DNA of 64,000 nucleotides, from contig JAJKFL010000005.1 of NCBI GenBank assembly GCA_021186555.1, positions 23,810,635 through 23,874,634 on the forward strand. Direction: 5' to 3'. The translations under genes and the position numbers were made by a program. The notes beneath the pieces were generated by a model that made no database searches, was not told the origin of the DNA, and saw only the letters and a program-made list of their open reading frames with translations. Source of the DNA: Reticulitermes speratus. Lineage: Eukaryota > Arthropoda > Insecta > Blattodea > Rhinotermitidae. This document shows positions 37,291 to 50,040 of this stretch, in pieces (within the stretch, counting starts at the first letter, position 1; every line of letters begins with the position of its first letter).

Positions 37291-37868
37291 AGTCTTCTGG
37301 ATATTATGCTGCGTTACTGAGTAATCGGATCCTAACGTTGCTTCGAAAGGTCGCGATCAGGTTACACATTCTTCAGGGACACTTCGACAACACATTGCCA
37401 TGAAACGTCCGGAATCCAGTCTCCAGTAACCAGCGTCATGCCCCAGAACAACGGGATCGACAGTTACAAGGCTGCGAAAACCTCAAACTCTGCCTAAGTT
37501 TACTTTCTTACCAGTAAGTTTAGGTAATCGATTACATCATTTTTACTATTCTGTATACTTTTTACATCTCCCTGGAACAAAAGTTCAGGTTTCGCTCCTG
37601 ACCAAGAAGATGCAGATTATATAGGCTAACATATCCCACTGTAAAAGCTATTTCAACGTTTTACGTCTTACAATTTCAAAGGGAATAAATGCATTAAAGT
37701 ATCCTCAGTCCACGGCGGCCGCCAAATTGAATTGTAAACGAAACTTTTGGAGACTTGAACAATGTCCACCATCAGGGTCGATGTGGAGAATAGTCACGAG
37801 TAGCTGCCAGGTCCACAAATAGCAAAAGGCAAGTGAAAACTTATCCCTGTCCACGCCATGAAGGCATG

Positions 37869-38062
37869 TAGGGGGGGATAGAGGTATAGCTCTGCTCGGT
37901 CTTAACCTCGGAATTACACAAAAGTGGTCGCCTTCACGCTCCGGCTGCTTTAACGTCGGTGAAAGAACTGCGGATTGTGTGTAGACTCAGAGAAAGTCTT
38001 GACGTCTTGAAGAAGAGATAAATCTTTTGTCTTTACCGGATATCGAACTCCAGATCGTTGAA
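37869..38062 (-). repeat. SINE family B, copy 4 (diverged)
   Basis: Shares GAGGTATAGCTC, CTTAACCTCGG, a CACGCTCCGGCTGCTTTA block, AGAGATAAATCTTTTG and the following CCGGATATCGAACTCC (B-box-like) with the other copies. It ends before the A-box end. Confidence 0.7.
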
Positions 38063-38639
38063 TGCGGGACAATAAGAAGAACTTGCTTGAGGAAATAAGG
38101 AACATGAGAAAAATCTGATAGCGACGATGTTCAAGTAACACTGATAATACAACCTTCGTCAGTATATGCTTTCTCATATAAGCTATACAGGTTTTTATTC
38201 ATATTTTAAGGTCGCTGTCAGTATTTCAGGGTATAAAGCGTCGAATTGCAGGATGAGTAGTGTACAGCAAATTATACAGGATGCGGTAAGAAGCAACCGT
38301 GTCCTAATTTAAGGTATCCTGGTATTTGTCAGGAGGGACTGAGAGGAACGAAGAGGAAACCGAGTCACGACAGCCGGATGCAGACGGAGATTTGAATCCG
38401 GAACGCCCCAGATATGAAAAAGGAGTTCCAACAACTTGACAAAGAAATTCGTTACACATTAAGCCTTTGACAAGCATTAAGACTGAAAAGTATAACAATA
38501 ATAATATTATTATTATTAATACTGAAAATACTTTTATATCAAATGCTTTATTATTTCTGAAAGGGCATTGCCTTTTTAAGCTTCTCAGACTTGTCACGTC
38601 TGTCCTTCTGGTAAGAACAGCATGTAGAAAAATATGAGA

Positions 38640-38730
38640 ATGGAATAGCACTGACAGGAGAAAACCGAAGTACTCGAAGGAAAAACCTGTCCCAGTACCA
38701 GTTTTTCAACCACGAATCTCACATGACTGT
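38640..38730 (-). repeat. SINE family C, copy 2
   Basis: Contains AGGAGAAAACCGAAGTACTC, then GGAAAAACCTGTCCCAGT and CCACGAATCTCACATGACT. Near-exact reverse complement of the centre of the 58.8-kb copy. Confidence 0.7.
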
Positions 38731-38984
38731 TAATCTACATTATATATAAAGACTCAATTCGTATCCCACACGAAAAAAAAACCACAGCTTGTTTTCATTT
38801 ATATTTCCATTTCCCTAGAGAATTTTATGATGCTAAAGCTAGCCGTACGTACAGTAACAAAATTGCATCAGGTGTACTGTGTGACGTAGTGCACAGGTTT
38901 TACCAAGGCACTCTTTACTCTCAGAATATTATAGTTTTTCAAGGTGTATGTGTACATATAATTTCATTTACGCCCCGGAAAAAA

Positions 38985-39680
38985 GTACGGCCTTCTCTGT
39001 GCCCATTTTCACGAAAGTCACAAATCCTAAAGAGAAATACATGCAGATCTCTTATTCCGATTTTGACCAACATCGGACAATACATGTGGAAATTACGGAT
39101 ATAAAATTACTTACATCCGTAATTAGAGTGTAGCTTCCACTGCATCAATTTTCACGAAACTTACAATCAATCAGTAAGTTTTTGTGGATATCTCCTGTAA
39201 CAAATTCTATCCAAAGACTATGCAAAATGTAGAAAGTGAGAAATTTCATTTACTCTACTAAATAAAGCATATATTTCACTGTATCGACTATCACAAAACT
39301 AATAACTGCTCAGTAAGGTGACATGGATCTTCTATACCTAATTGCACCAACCTCAGGCAAGGAATCGGAAATTACCGGCAGAAATTCAATTACGCCCGCA
39401 AGTAAGGAACGCCATCCACTGAACTGATTACCATGAAACACACAACTGACCAACGGCAATTCGTGAAGATCTGCTGTAGCGAATTGTAGGCAAATAAATC
39501 AAGAAATACGGAAATTATGTGTAGAAAATCCGCTATGCAATTACGTAAATTTCTTTTCACCAATTTTCACGAAATTAAAGCATGCTCGAAAACTTTTTGG
39601 AAAAAATCCTACACCAAATTTAATGAAAATCCGACAAATGATTTAGTCGCTGATACTAGGTCACGGACAGAACGGACGGA
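38985..39680 (+). repeat. Diverged tandem repeat, period ~140 bp, five units
   Basis: The block TTTTCACGAAA (or a close variant) recurs at about 39008, 39150, 39290, 39430 and 39555. Each is followed at matching distances by a CAGTAAG-like block, a GGATATCTCCTGTA-like block and an AAATTACGGA-like block. Units are old: only short blocks are conserved. The last unit passes into a TAGGTCACGGACAGAACGGA end. ORFs in this area have no conserved domain. Confidence 0.65.
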
Positions 39681-39916
39681 GATGGTTGACGCATACGCCT
39701 AATAACTGAGCTTTAAATGGTCACGCATTTTAAGTGCCAATAAATAAATAAATAAATGATAAAACAAATATACAAATAAAATACTGTATAAATAAAAATA
39801 AGTCTATAAGTAAATAAAATAAGAAGTTTTACAGACATTAAAGTGTTCTTGGTATCTACGACACGTATTTATCCATTCCGTTTAGTATACACGTAAGTGG
39901 GTATGAGATAAAGTAA

Positions 39917-40059
39917 GTTTATTTAAATGTCAATCACACACAACAAGCTATTTTGTACACGTTTGTGTCCTGATGATGGCTCATTTTCGGAGCCGAAATT
40001 AGTTGCCAAGATACCGTGTACAAAACAGATTGTTGTATGTGATTGACAGTTAAATAAAC
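39917..40059. repeat. Fold-back element
   Basis: Arms 39917-39961 and 40015-40059 are reverse complements with few mismatches (GTTTATTTAAATGTCAATCA against TGATTGACAGTTAAATAAAC). The centre reads CCTGATGATGGCTC...GAGCCGAAATTAG, matching the core of the other fold-back elements. Confidence 0.8.
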
Positions 40060-40833
40060 ATACTATTGTGATTTGATACACCAACGGGCTGTCCTGTATT
40101 AAGGGTATGAGGAAATTGAATAGGGCCCTCTCCAAATCCAGTACATCGCGTGTCTTAAAGCAATGAGAACATCAAGCACATTTTAGGATATCTTGCCCAA
40201 TTAACCGCTAATATTGTTAACAGACGATAGGAGATACTGTAATTGTAGTCTTCATTAAATATTATTTGGATGACAAAATTAAAATCGATGTGACGACTTG
40301 TTCATTTAACACACGCGGAGATCGGAAAGGTATACATAATTTTATTTGGGAAATTTTGCATGTAAAGAACACATGAAGAAACCAGCAGGATTCGCATGCT
40401 TTGTGGTTTAGGCTATACATTTTACTGCAGGGTAACTAAAGCAAGGAGATTATATTCAATTGGGCATGCAACACAGATCCGTGTGGGGGAAGCATTTTGA
40501 AAACGAAAAATATTGAAAACGCAGAAGGAGATAAAAGTAGGGCATTAGTAAAATAAGGAACAAAGCCTAAACTGGATTGAACTGGCAACAAATTGGCTCA
40601 AATATTAGGATTTTATGAAGCTAAATCCTTAGAGCAGTGGGTTTCTGCAGAAGCTCAAATTTATTCAGAAAATTTCCCACTGTTAATGTGCAGAGAACAT
40701 TATAAAACGTTCCTTACCATGTTTAAAAAAGCCAGCAATTTGTCCCCATTTTGAGCTACATGAATTCAATTCACACTCTCAAAACCTAATTACTTATAAC
40801 ACACGCTCATATTATCTTTCCATCTATGCTTTG

Positions 40834-40960
40834 ATAGGGACAGGTGGCGGGCTCTTTTGAGTGCGGTAATGAACCTTCGGGTTCCACAAAATGCGGGGAA
40901 TTTCTTGACTAGCTGACGACCTGCTAACTTCTCAAGAAGGACTCTGCTTCAAGGAGTTAC
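40834..40960 (+). mobile_element. LINE 3' end
   Basis: Encodes DRWRALLSAVMNLRVPQNAG, then FLTS and a stop, followed by CTTCTCAAGAAGGACTCTGC. Same sequence type as 16300-16512 but in the opposite orientation. 5'-truncated. Confidence 0.65.
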
Positions 40961-41262
40961 TAGTAGTTAGATATGCTTTGATCGTCCAAGAGATAGGCCT
41001 ATATTTCTTTCAGTTTTTTTCCAACAAATATTTTGCACGCAGTTTTGATCTCTCTTTCGTCTCATCTTCATTGAAATCAACATGCTAATTATTGGTGTAG
41101 AGTATACATTATAAAGCCGCTCACTAAGAACAGCTGCGAAGAACGTAATTACTTTTTATGTTTCGGGAAGCACAGAACTTCTTAACCGACTAAATAAAAG
41201 TTTATGAAATATCGTGTATCACTGGTTTCGAGAACAGGGCTTTGCAAGACATCTGAACTTAC

Positions 41263-41372
41263 CCAAGGAGACATTTCATGTGTATCTGCATTTCTATGAT
41301 GGTAGTTAAGTATCAAGATAGTTGAAACTACTGAAGAAGCCACCATGAACATTATACAGTTGAAATAAGTAC
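41263..41372 (-). CDS. nAChRalpha7: nAChR alpha7-type exon 9 (TM3)
   Basis: 110-nt constitutive exon, phase 1 to phase 0, with a TTTCAG acceptor and a GTAAGT donor. It encodes TYFNCIMFMVASSVVSTILI and LNYHHRNADTHEMSPW: the third membrane helix and the start of the intracellular loop. The first codon (Gly) is split with exon 8. SSVVSTILILNYHHRNAD is the alpha7-type wording; alpha6 subunits usually read SSVVLTVVVLNYHHRTAD. All four exons 8 can splice here in frame. Confidence 0.95.
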
Positions 41373-44300
41373 CTGAAATTGGAAACACAGGTAAAGATAA
41401 GTATACCTTCATAAGAGCTTCGTATATGAAAACTTATTTCAATGTTTATTAAAGCCAATCTACGTAATTATCAGGCTAAACGTATACTGCTTCTTTTATC
41501 CATCAAGTATATTTAATTTTCATCATGCCTTTTCACAAATAAGTTACCATATTATTTTGCCTTTATCTCGTGCAATTTACATAAAAAGTAAAATATTTAC
41601 AAGAAAATAAATTACAGAAACAGATATTGTCATATGCTCATTTAAAAAACTTAATTTACCTTAAGATGGTCTGTATTTACTATAAACATTTAAGCCATGC
41701 ATAGAGTCTGATAACTAGATGCTTTGTAATGTGTATAGAACAGTCATACACACGTGCTGAAAGTCAACATCAGCATCATCATTATCATCTTTTAGGCCAA
41801 GTGACAGAGAGACTGCTTCTTTAGAATCCGGGAGGTTCATAGACAGCTGTAACTTCTGAATTTTAAGAGAATTTTCTTAATTTTGAACGGCGTATCGCGT
41901 GTATTTATATGAAGTAATGCAGAAGTGATTTAAGAAACAAACTCTTCACTGAATTCGGGATAAATGTTCACGTTTCGCGGTAAGACTATTAATTCGCAAC
42001 AAAATTTGCCGTGTATCATAACAAAGCTTTTTTAGAGATTTGTTACAAACATCTATGGAACACATATCTAGTTTCATGGCGAATTAAGGCGTATAGAGCA
42101 AGATATACCCTAAGTGACAACTCATTATTGGAAGGGTTTAAAATAAAACCGCCAGCAAAATTTAACTTCGATTCACATCCATTCAAGGTAATTCCCATTT
42201 CAGTAGTGCATTGTGTACAAGACCGAATTCCATGTTTTAAGAAGTTAATTGCAAAAGACATTAGCGCATGGCACAAGCTTCAGGTGTTACATATTCACAA
42301 TTTTAATATTTATAAAATACAAGTAAAATAACAAAGTAAGATGTGTCTCAACCAAGCCGCTGTACCTTCAGTAACACGGTGTATTTCAGTGCCATGTTCC
42401 AAAGTTCCTATTATATTAAACATAATTCCATTTTCCTTTCTTCTTAAACGATATGAATTATTTTCTTGCCATGACTTATATAATTTCTGGTTGAGATATC
42501 GGACTTTTCGCTTCGTTCCAAGAGACATAGATTTTTAAATAGTTCTGCTTTCATTGCATTTTATCGAATCTGACACATTGGGAAATTCTCCACTTTTGTC
42601 CATCTAGTGGATCACAGCACACTATTAGGATCATACTAAAGAGAAACTTAAAATTAAGGTATTTACAGAAAATATGTAATTAAAAATACAGTATGTGATA
42701 TACTTGAAAGTCTTTCTATTTATTCCTTTAGTATGTTTGATCCGAATAATGCTTTCATTCCTCCCAGATTCTATTTTAGCCAAATGCAAATTATACATAA
42801 TATATAATTGACAAAATTTTGTACATCAGTAATGCAGAAAGTATAAAAAAATTCATTTACAACATATATATGTTTGTTAACTACGTATGTTTATTTCAAT
42901 CTACCATGTTTATTCACAGCTTGATTTACCTTGGATGATTATTGTGGCTCTTCAAAAGTAGTTGCCCCTGGATGCATTTTAATCTAACCATGCCACTTTG
43001 TATGTAAATATGTCCAGTTTAAGTCTCAGACTTATTTATCTAATTTAGTTAAGTTTAAATATCATTCGATTGTTACTTGGAGGCAGAGGGGTCCGCCATA
43101 AATATTTGCTCTTTCATGCGACTTCGATTACTGTGCTTGATTATCTCAGGGTAATTTAGTTTAGTGTTTGGGTAAAGTTATGAGGTAAATGGGGAAGGGA
43201 CATGAAGGAAACACTTGTTGAAACATATCAGCTGAAAACAGAGTAGCAGAAATACAGCACCTCCAAAGTATCTGTAAAATAATGTGGTTTATTAAACACA
43301 ATAATTATAATACTGGTTAATGATTGGTAGCAGTTGATCAGTCAGGAAAACAGGAATTTTATTCTTTGTGGTTTATTCGTTTTCCAGTCGATGGCAGCAG
43401 TTTTAAGGGCAACGAGCGTGCCCGCAGGATCAATGGTTTGAGATTATTGCTTTAATGAATCAGATTAGACATATAATTTCAATTTAGCAACAGATATGAT
43501 TAGAACACACAAAATGCAAAGTGTAACACTTTTATACAACATACGTATATCTTGGCCACTATGTCATGCAGAAGTAAAAACAGCAACAGTAATACATTTC
43601 GTATATGTAGTATCTATACATTCTGCATAGCAAAGAACGTGACGCTGTGGTAAACATGAAGGTAAACTTCAAATGATTCAAATTTTCGACCACAAATTAA
43701 CCATCAAATAGTCTTCCCGACTTAATTCTTAACGTTGGCGCATATCATTCGACAAGAAGAATAATTCTGATGATGATAATTTGTGACCTGATTTGCGTCG
43801 CAACCTCAGGTTGGAAACCACTACCACACATGAGGTGAGTTACTGCACCTGAACGACAGGATCTTCATTAAGAGTAATATCATTAGAAATTTATTTTTCC
43901 ACACTTTCATTAACAAGTAAAGTTTCTTAACAGCTGACAATGTGTCGCACAGCAAAGAGTTTAAAGTTTAGTGAGTTTCATTTGCAAATACATTAGCAGG
44001 AAATTTTATTACTGTTTAAAAAGTAATGTCAGGTTATTCCCGTGTCGTTTTACCTATTAGTTTTTGTTTAGAATTCACTACATATGGACTGTTCAGTTCT
44101 TTGCCTGTTCTAATGAAACATGGGCAATGAAACAATATAGTCAGGCAAAACTGTTTTGCCTGAGGATGGGGACGGAGCTAGTCCCCGAAACGTTGTATTC
44201 AAACGAATTGACGCGGCTGTGCGCCCGAGAAGACTATATTGAATCATGTCGCCGCGAAAGTTTTAAAACTTATATGGGCAATGAAAGCTTTTAATAAGCT

Positions 44301-44878
44301 AAAATATACTAGATTTTAAAAATATTATTTTATTCAAAAGACTCCTAGATTCTAACAACGTTCCTTAACAAAGTGTCAACAAGATCCTCATGGAAATTCA
44401 AGTCCATAATTTTCGTCATCACTGACTGTTGCAACTACATCTACCTCGAATGCTCCAGGCAAACAGCGCTCTGCTACCGGAGTAGGGTGCTCTCTGTCTA
44501 TGTGAAACGGGCGAGGAAAGATGAAAGGAAAGTATGCTGACAGCGAGATAACAAAATGTGTATATTTTCCTAGTATTAGTGCATTAAATTAATTAGAAGT
44601 TGCGAGACGTATGTCTTCCCGCTGACCTCATGTTTCACTTTGACGGATTTCCACGAAACTTGGCACTGACAGGCGATGAAGCATCAAATATCGCAAAGAA
44701 TTTATTTAGTCGAAACTGGAGTTAACTTTTACATTCTTCTACACCTCATCTTTACCACAGGCCGAAGATAACAAGCAAAGGAAGGAAGACTGGAACTTAA
44801 CAACACTAGGAGGAATTATAAACAAAAATCAAGAGGGTATTTGTTTATTTTTTCATTCCAAGAGCAGAAGGGGCTGAC
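41373..44878 (-). other. nAChRalpha7: Receptor intron 8-9
   Basis: AT-rich intron. The only clear structure is the fold-back element at 44125-44250. A plus-strand frame at 42011-42331 (106 codons) has no recognisable domain and I treat it as chance. Confidence 0.75.
44125..44250. repeat. Fold-back element
   Basis: Outer arms CAATATAGTC...GACTATATTG enclose a smaller hairpin (CAGGCAAAACTGTTTTGCCTG region) and the core GGATGGGGACGGAGCTAGTC, followed by CCCGAAACGTTG. Same core as the elements at 4.3, 27.2 and 48.7 kb. Confidence 0.7.
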
Positions 44879-44965
44879 CTAGTAAAGGAATTGCTTCTGA
44901 AGTCTGCGGTAAAGCATCAGCAATCATGAGAGAAAAGACAGAGAGAGATAGTAGGATTGTGACCC
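44879..44965 (-). CDS. nAChRalpha7: nAChR exon 8.4 (alternative TM2 exon)
   Basis: 87 nt, phase 1 to phase 1, TTCCAG acceptor and GTCAGC donor. With the split glycines it encodes [20 protein letters not shown], then QTSEAIPLLG. Pore positions 6' Thr, 9' Leu and 13' Val are kept. The outer end differs from the other copies: 12' Ser, 15' Ser, 16' Leu, 18' Ile and 20' Asp in place of Glu. The VFSLM...TSEA pattern recalls one of the known alternative TM2 exons of fly alpha6 (from memory). It is the last exon 8 copy in transcription order. Confidence 0.92.
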
Positions 44966-47067
44966 CTGGAACGAAAAAAGGCTGGTGAAATACTGAACCA
45001 TTTCTTTTGTTATCTGTGTTCCCCCGTGTTTGTTAAGACACAAGACTTCTGCTTGAGTGGAAGTCTTATCACCTTCCTTTGGAAGAGAATAACATGTTAG
45101 CCAACAATGTGTTTCGTTATGATATGTCTGTGTGGATGTACATTTGTGTGACTTGCATATACCCAAATACAAAATGAAACTTAAAAACATGGGCGTGAAA
45201 TTAACTAGCGCCTTCAAACATCCATCTATTGACAAAGCTGCATTCAGACTTCTTGTGCTTTGCTGTAAGTACAACAATATCGAAAGAATACACGTGTGAA
45301 TGATATTTGTTATTATGAGACACAAGCATGTCACAATTATGTTTCTAAGAATATTTGCAGTGACACTAGCAACAGGATAAACAGATATTAAGTTCATATT
45401 GTATGATTTACGTGTGATTAATAATATCATAGAGTTCAATCTTTTTAAAACTACCCGCAAGTTTTGAACAGCTCAGGCGAATGCGTCTGTCGTCCTTCTC
45501 GCCTAGTCGGCACTGCAGACAGGGACTGCTAGTGGAACTGACAAGTGTGTGGTGGAAAAAAATTCCAAACTTAACCTACCCAAATTAAAATAAATTACAA
45601 TAAATGCTAAAATATTTTATGCTGTTATTCAAATATTCCAGGCCCCCAGTAAGAAAATTATGTTCGCGCGTTTCCCGAAACCGATTAAAAATGAGACTTG
45701 AAGACTGACCCTTGAAAATCCGATCTCCTATACAAAGCGGCCGAGGGATTTTCGAGAAGAAAGAAAAAATCTAGCAATGATTTCATCACATCTCTCTCTC
45801 CTGCACTCGATGTTCCGATTTCTATACTTCTGGTCCACTAATGATGAAATAGGTGCCAGGTTTGTATTCCTTCCTAACAAAAACAACAAGGGAGAGAATG
45901 TAGAGAATCTGCCATAATACACGTAAATTCACTTGTAATGTACAATACCACGGCTTATCTTTTCCAAGAGCATTTCTTACATCCGCTTACCGACCAGAAG
46001 GGAGGCATGTCGTACACTTCTGGTGAGCTGCTCAAGGACGTGATGAAAGGTCTAAGATAATCAACTACTGTATTTAAGGTTGTCAAGACATTAAAACTTG
46101 ACCGATTAGAAACTTACGATTCCTCAAGTAACCCGTAAATGAAGAGATATTTAGAAAACGTTTTTCAAGAACAAAAAATATTTCATTTGAAAATTAATTG
46201 TTTTTTTTTCTGAAGACTGAATCCGAAAGAAGATCGTGTAGGATACTTTATATTTGTCTACACAGACACGGACAGAAACTCCTTCGTGAAGGCAAATTTT
46301 GATACTTAAATTTAACAAATATAATGTGGACCTATCTTATGCTCACAAGAATTAGGTTTAGGATGTGCATTAAACAAATTAAGCTAAGATATGCATCAAA
46401 GAAATGCATTCTGATATGCATTAAACAATTTAAATTGGAATGCCGTATTCACTAAACAACTGAAACTTGGACATGCATAAACATCTGAATTTGGGATACG
46501 CAATGAAAAATCGAAGTTGTTGAAATACTCGTATCACAGCAGAGAGAACGAAATTACTGAAGTTCAGTAAAGCATTTTGATGTTGAAATCAATGGATGTT
46601 GATCGTGCGTCTTAAAACGAGCAATCGGCTACAGAAAATAATCAATTCAACTTGGCAGACCTACTCATAATTCAATTAAATGATTATAAAGCGATATGTC
46701 CTTTGTGCTTTTTTTGCATTGTTCAGTGAGGACTTTTCACTCTTTCGAGGAAATATAATTAAGATAAAAATCTCATTGTCTATCAAAGGCGTCTGACATT
46801 TACACAGCAGTACACTATACAAAGAAGTTAACCAACGAAAAATGGCAAATAATTTTCACAAATAAATTGTACGGTACAGGTATTTAATTGAATCAAGCAG
46901 TAACTGAATGGCGTCACATTTGCTAGTGCTAAACTGAGCTTTGAACTCTGCACAAGATATTGAATACAGCTGTATCAAAATTGGAAACATCCAACAGTGC
47001 AGCACAAGGGGGCAAGCAATGTTTTGGGAATAATCCACACATTTATATGGTCCCAGGTGGCCAATAC
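44966..47067 (-). other. nAChRalpha7: Intron between exons 8.3 and 8.4
   Basis: AT-rich, 2.1 kb. No repeat or gene recognised. A 178-codon minus-strand frame (44924-45460) runs into exon 8.4 but shows no family similarity outside the exon. Confidence 0.7.
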
Positions 47068-47154
47068 CTAACACTGGCATTGCGTCAGACACCTGCGGTA
47101 GCGTCTCGGCTACCAGGTTATGGAACACCGTAAGGGAAAGGAGAATGGTAACTC
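47068..47154 (-). CDS. nAChRalpha7: nAChR exon 8.3 (alternative TM2 exon, alpha6-like)
   Basis: 87 nt, phase 1 to phase 1, GTTCCAG acceptor and GTATTG donor. It encodes [20 protein letters not shown], then QVSDAMPVLG. NLVAETLPQVSDA is the wording usual in insect alpha6 subunits, while exon 8.1 has the alpha7 wording. Position 15' is His, unlike every other copy. This could add a titratable residue at the outer pore side. Confidence 0.93.
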
Positions 47155-50040
47155 CTGGAACAGACAAAACATCTATTAGACCACCCTCCCTGCTCCATCA
47201 CACCACGAAGGCTCCTCTCTCTAATGCCTAAACATCTAACATACATTCACTAACACAGATGCCTCGACTACATGTGTTGACAAATTGAAAGAATATTAAA
47301 ACAAAAAGTTATTACTTAAACACAAGGAAATAAAATAAACAATATGTGCGAACTTTGAAATGGAAATAATATTTCCAAGCATATAAATAATATCGTGTAA
47401 TTTAAAAATGAATCATTCAGGGGTTTTGTGCCTTACAAAACAGATGGGAACTACTTCTGTAGACACACAAACATCATGCCATATATGTAACGACAAAGTA
47501 AAATGCACAGGACACAAATAATATTACTGTTCACTAAAAGGATTAGAAGAAATATTATTAACATCTTCTATAACGTAAATGGATAATATACTTCTCAGAA
47601 ATTATCCTGTTGATCCAAATTGCTGCAAGAGGACTGACTTCAACAGAGATACAACTGAATTATGTAAAGAATCATCATGTTACATTGTTAATATGCAGAT
47701 TCGTGTTTATGAGAATGTACAAATTTCATTTAAGATTGCACATAAAACTCAATTTTAATAACGTTCAAATAAAACAGAATCTGGAGTCGTCAGCTGCAAA
47801 ATTATGCCTGAAATACGTGTATAAATATAAATTAGAAATTACATAAATACAGGAAAGAAATTGGTGTAAAAATGAACAAGTATACCTGCAGAAAAATAAC
47901 GCTGAGTTAAACTTATGTGCAGGTCTTAGATGACATGTGAAGTACGAATATTATATTTAGGCCTACATGTGCAAGTTGAAATTGGAATATTAATAATTTT
48001 GAAGCGATGGTTGATCATGTAACGTTCGGTGACATTACACCGTGGAGCGGAAGTAACCACTGAAATAATAGCAACATGTCCAGCGTAACACCTGAAACAA
48101 AAACAGGTTCAGCTTAACTACTTAAACAATGGCAACACATTCACCATAACAATTCCTCACAACCATGTCTCAAATATTTCTACGGCTCACGGATATCTGG
48201 AATATCAGTCAACACTTACAAATAAATAAGAATATTTACATAAACTAGGGGAATTACATGAACTGGGTGATGCAAAATCACAAGAAGCTTACATGAAAGC
48301 ACTACGGAAAAGTGATATAAAAAGCAAATCAGAAAAAGGTTGAAATTTATGTTACACTGCTGTACTTGCGACATATAAAGCAAAGTTAACTGGCAACAGA
48401 TCGCCCACTCAGAGCAGCAGCATGTAACCACAAAAAGTTGAAGTAGTATGAATTCAAAACGGAGTACAAGTTACAACAAAAGTAAATAAAGTTTACGAAC
48501 TTTACGGTTGAGGATACAACACCATGTAATGTTAGAACATTTTACAAATTGTTTCGGAAAACGCTAAATGACTTTTAATAAAATCGAAAATGGGAGTCAA
48601 CCAATTTTGAATTCCAAACCGCTTGAATATGCTGCATCTTTCAATTGTCTTCATATTTGTATTTTGTTCTTCTGGGCTGTCATACCGTGTAGTCAGATAG
48701 GTGGTTACCGACCTTCAGATGGAACGTACTAATTCCATCGTCAGGGTTAAGGAATAAGCGGACAGGTTCCTCCGAAGCGTTGGTAGCCACCTACGACAAT
48801 ATACGGAATTATCCAGAAGACCACAATTAAAATGTCCACCACGTGAAAACTTCAAATATCCATTTCCGTCTAAAATTTTATAAAAGTAAATAACTTCATC
48901 TTCCATTTTAGCACAGACAGTTACAATGAACTGTTCATACATTCCTTTTCCCTAGAAAATAAGTATTTAATTTAACTGCTGACATGTATAGACGGCTTTC
49001 TGAATATTTTGGTGCATAACGAATAACTGAAAAATTCATACGACAGTTTCTTGTCAGGAAAGAGGTATTGCCTTCGCTATTAAATCCCTTCGAATTTTTC
49101 TTTTAATTTACGTAGGTTACTGAATTTGATATTCCGACCTCATATTTAAAGAAAAAATAATATATTTCGAAATAAGTCATTTGTATAAAATTTAATAAAT
49201 TAACTTTGCTTGAAATAGGTTCTGTGTTCATATTTCAGGTGAATGACATTTGCCCCGAAACAGCCATAATTCATTACTTCTTCTATATGTTCTGTATTCC
49301 TTATCATAGCAATTTATGACAGTGATGTATCTAGCTTGCATTATTATATGCAAATTCAAAAACAAATCCCTATGGAAACAATTACAAGCTACCGCAAATT
49401 GCGTCTTGGCCACACAAATATGATTTCAGAAGAAAGCAAGCGTGTACTTACAGACCACTTGCGGCTGATTTTCATTTCTGTAAGTCTGGGACAGTTTTTG
49501 ATTGAGACGAACTGAAGCTGGCATTAAGAAATGCGGGGCTGGGTTTAAATTTAAGACATTCAACATTCAAAATATGTCACCAAACAAATCCACACAGTTT
49601 CTACGTAACACAGAAAACACCAAAATACAACAAAAATGGACATTTTTATTCGTCTCATTCTAAGTCAAAGTGCCTGTAAAGCACGCCTCCTCACAAAGTT
49701 AAGACAGTTGTATCTAATGAGAAAAGAGACAAAAGGTGATTGTCGGATACTTGTATCTGTAAACAGGACTTTACACTAGGTATCTAGTCATCCACGTGGG
49801 TCGTATCTAGAACAATCTACGGGTTTCATTTCTGTAAAAGAAACTGATAATCGTGTTCACATATTTGTTACATTCAAAGGGAGGGATTGGTTCATATGGA
49901 AAATGAGTTTTCATTAATTTTTTCTTATGCATGTGTCTCTTTATCAGTTCACTAATTTTTATGCTACCGGATTAACAAATACAGCCCCCCTGCTCTCCAA
50001 GTAGCAAACTATGATATTAGTGAGGGACTATTTTCGTTAC
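47155..50040 (-). other. nAChRalpha7: Intron between exons 8.2 and 8.3
   Basis: 2.9 kb, AT-rich. Contains the fold-back element at 48667-48824, which would form a hairpin in the pre-mRNA between two alternative exons. Nothing else is recognised. Confidence 0.75.
48667..48824. repeat. Fold-back element between alternative exons
   Basis: Left arm (TTCTTCTGGGC...AGGTGGTTACCGAC, about 48668-48715) pairs with right arm (GTTGGTAGCCACCTAC...ATCCAGAAGAC, about 48777-48823). The core on the minus strand reads CCTGACGATGGAATTAGTAC, then GTTCCGAAGGTCGG. Arms are diverged relative to the 4.3-kb element. Confidence 0.7.

Larger units (their letters stand above)
32020..41262 (-). other. nAChRalpha7: Receptor intron 9-10 (9.2 kb)
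   Basis: Intron between the TM3 exon and the last exon, with GTAAGT donor at 41262 and CAG acceptor at 32020. It holds two SINE B copies, a SINE C copy, C- and G-homopolymer runs, a TATG microsatellite, a purine-rich tract, a transposase remnant, a ~140-bp tandem repeat, a fold-back element and a LINE end. Parts not listed separately show nothing I can name. Confidence 0.85.

Noticed and set aside
42011-42331. 106-codon plus-strand frame
   Set aside because: Lys/Ile/Phe-rich peptide in AT-rich intron, typical of a chance frame.
44924-45460. 178-codon minus-strand frame
   Set aside because: It overlaps exon 8.4 in part, but the rest has no similarity to any family I know. An open intron stretch by chance.
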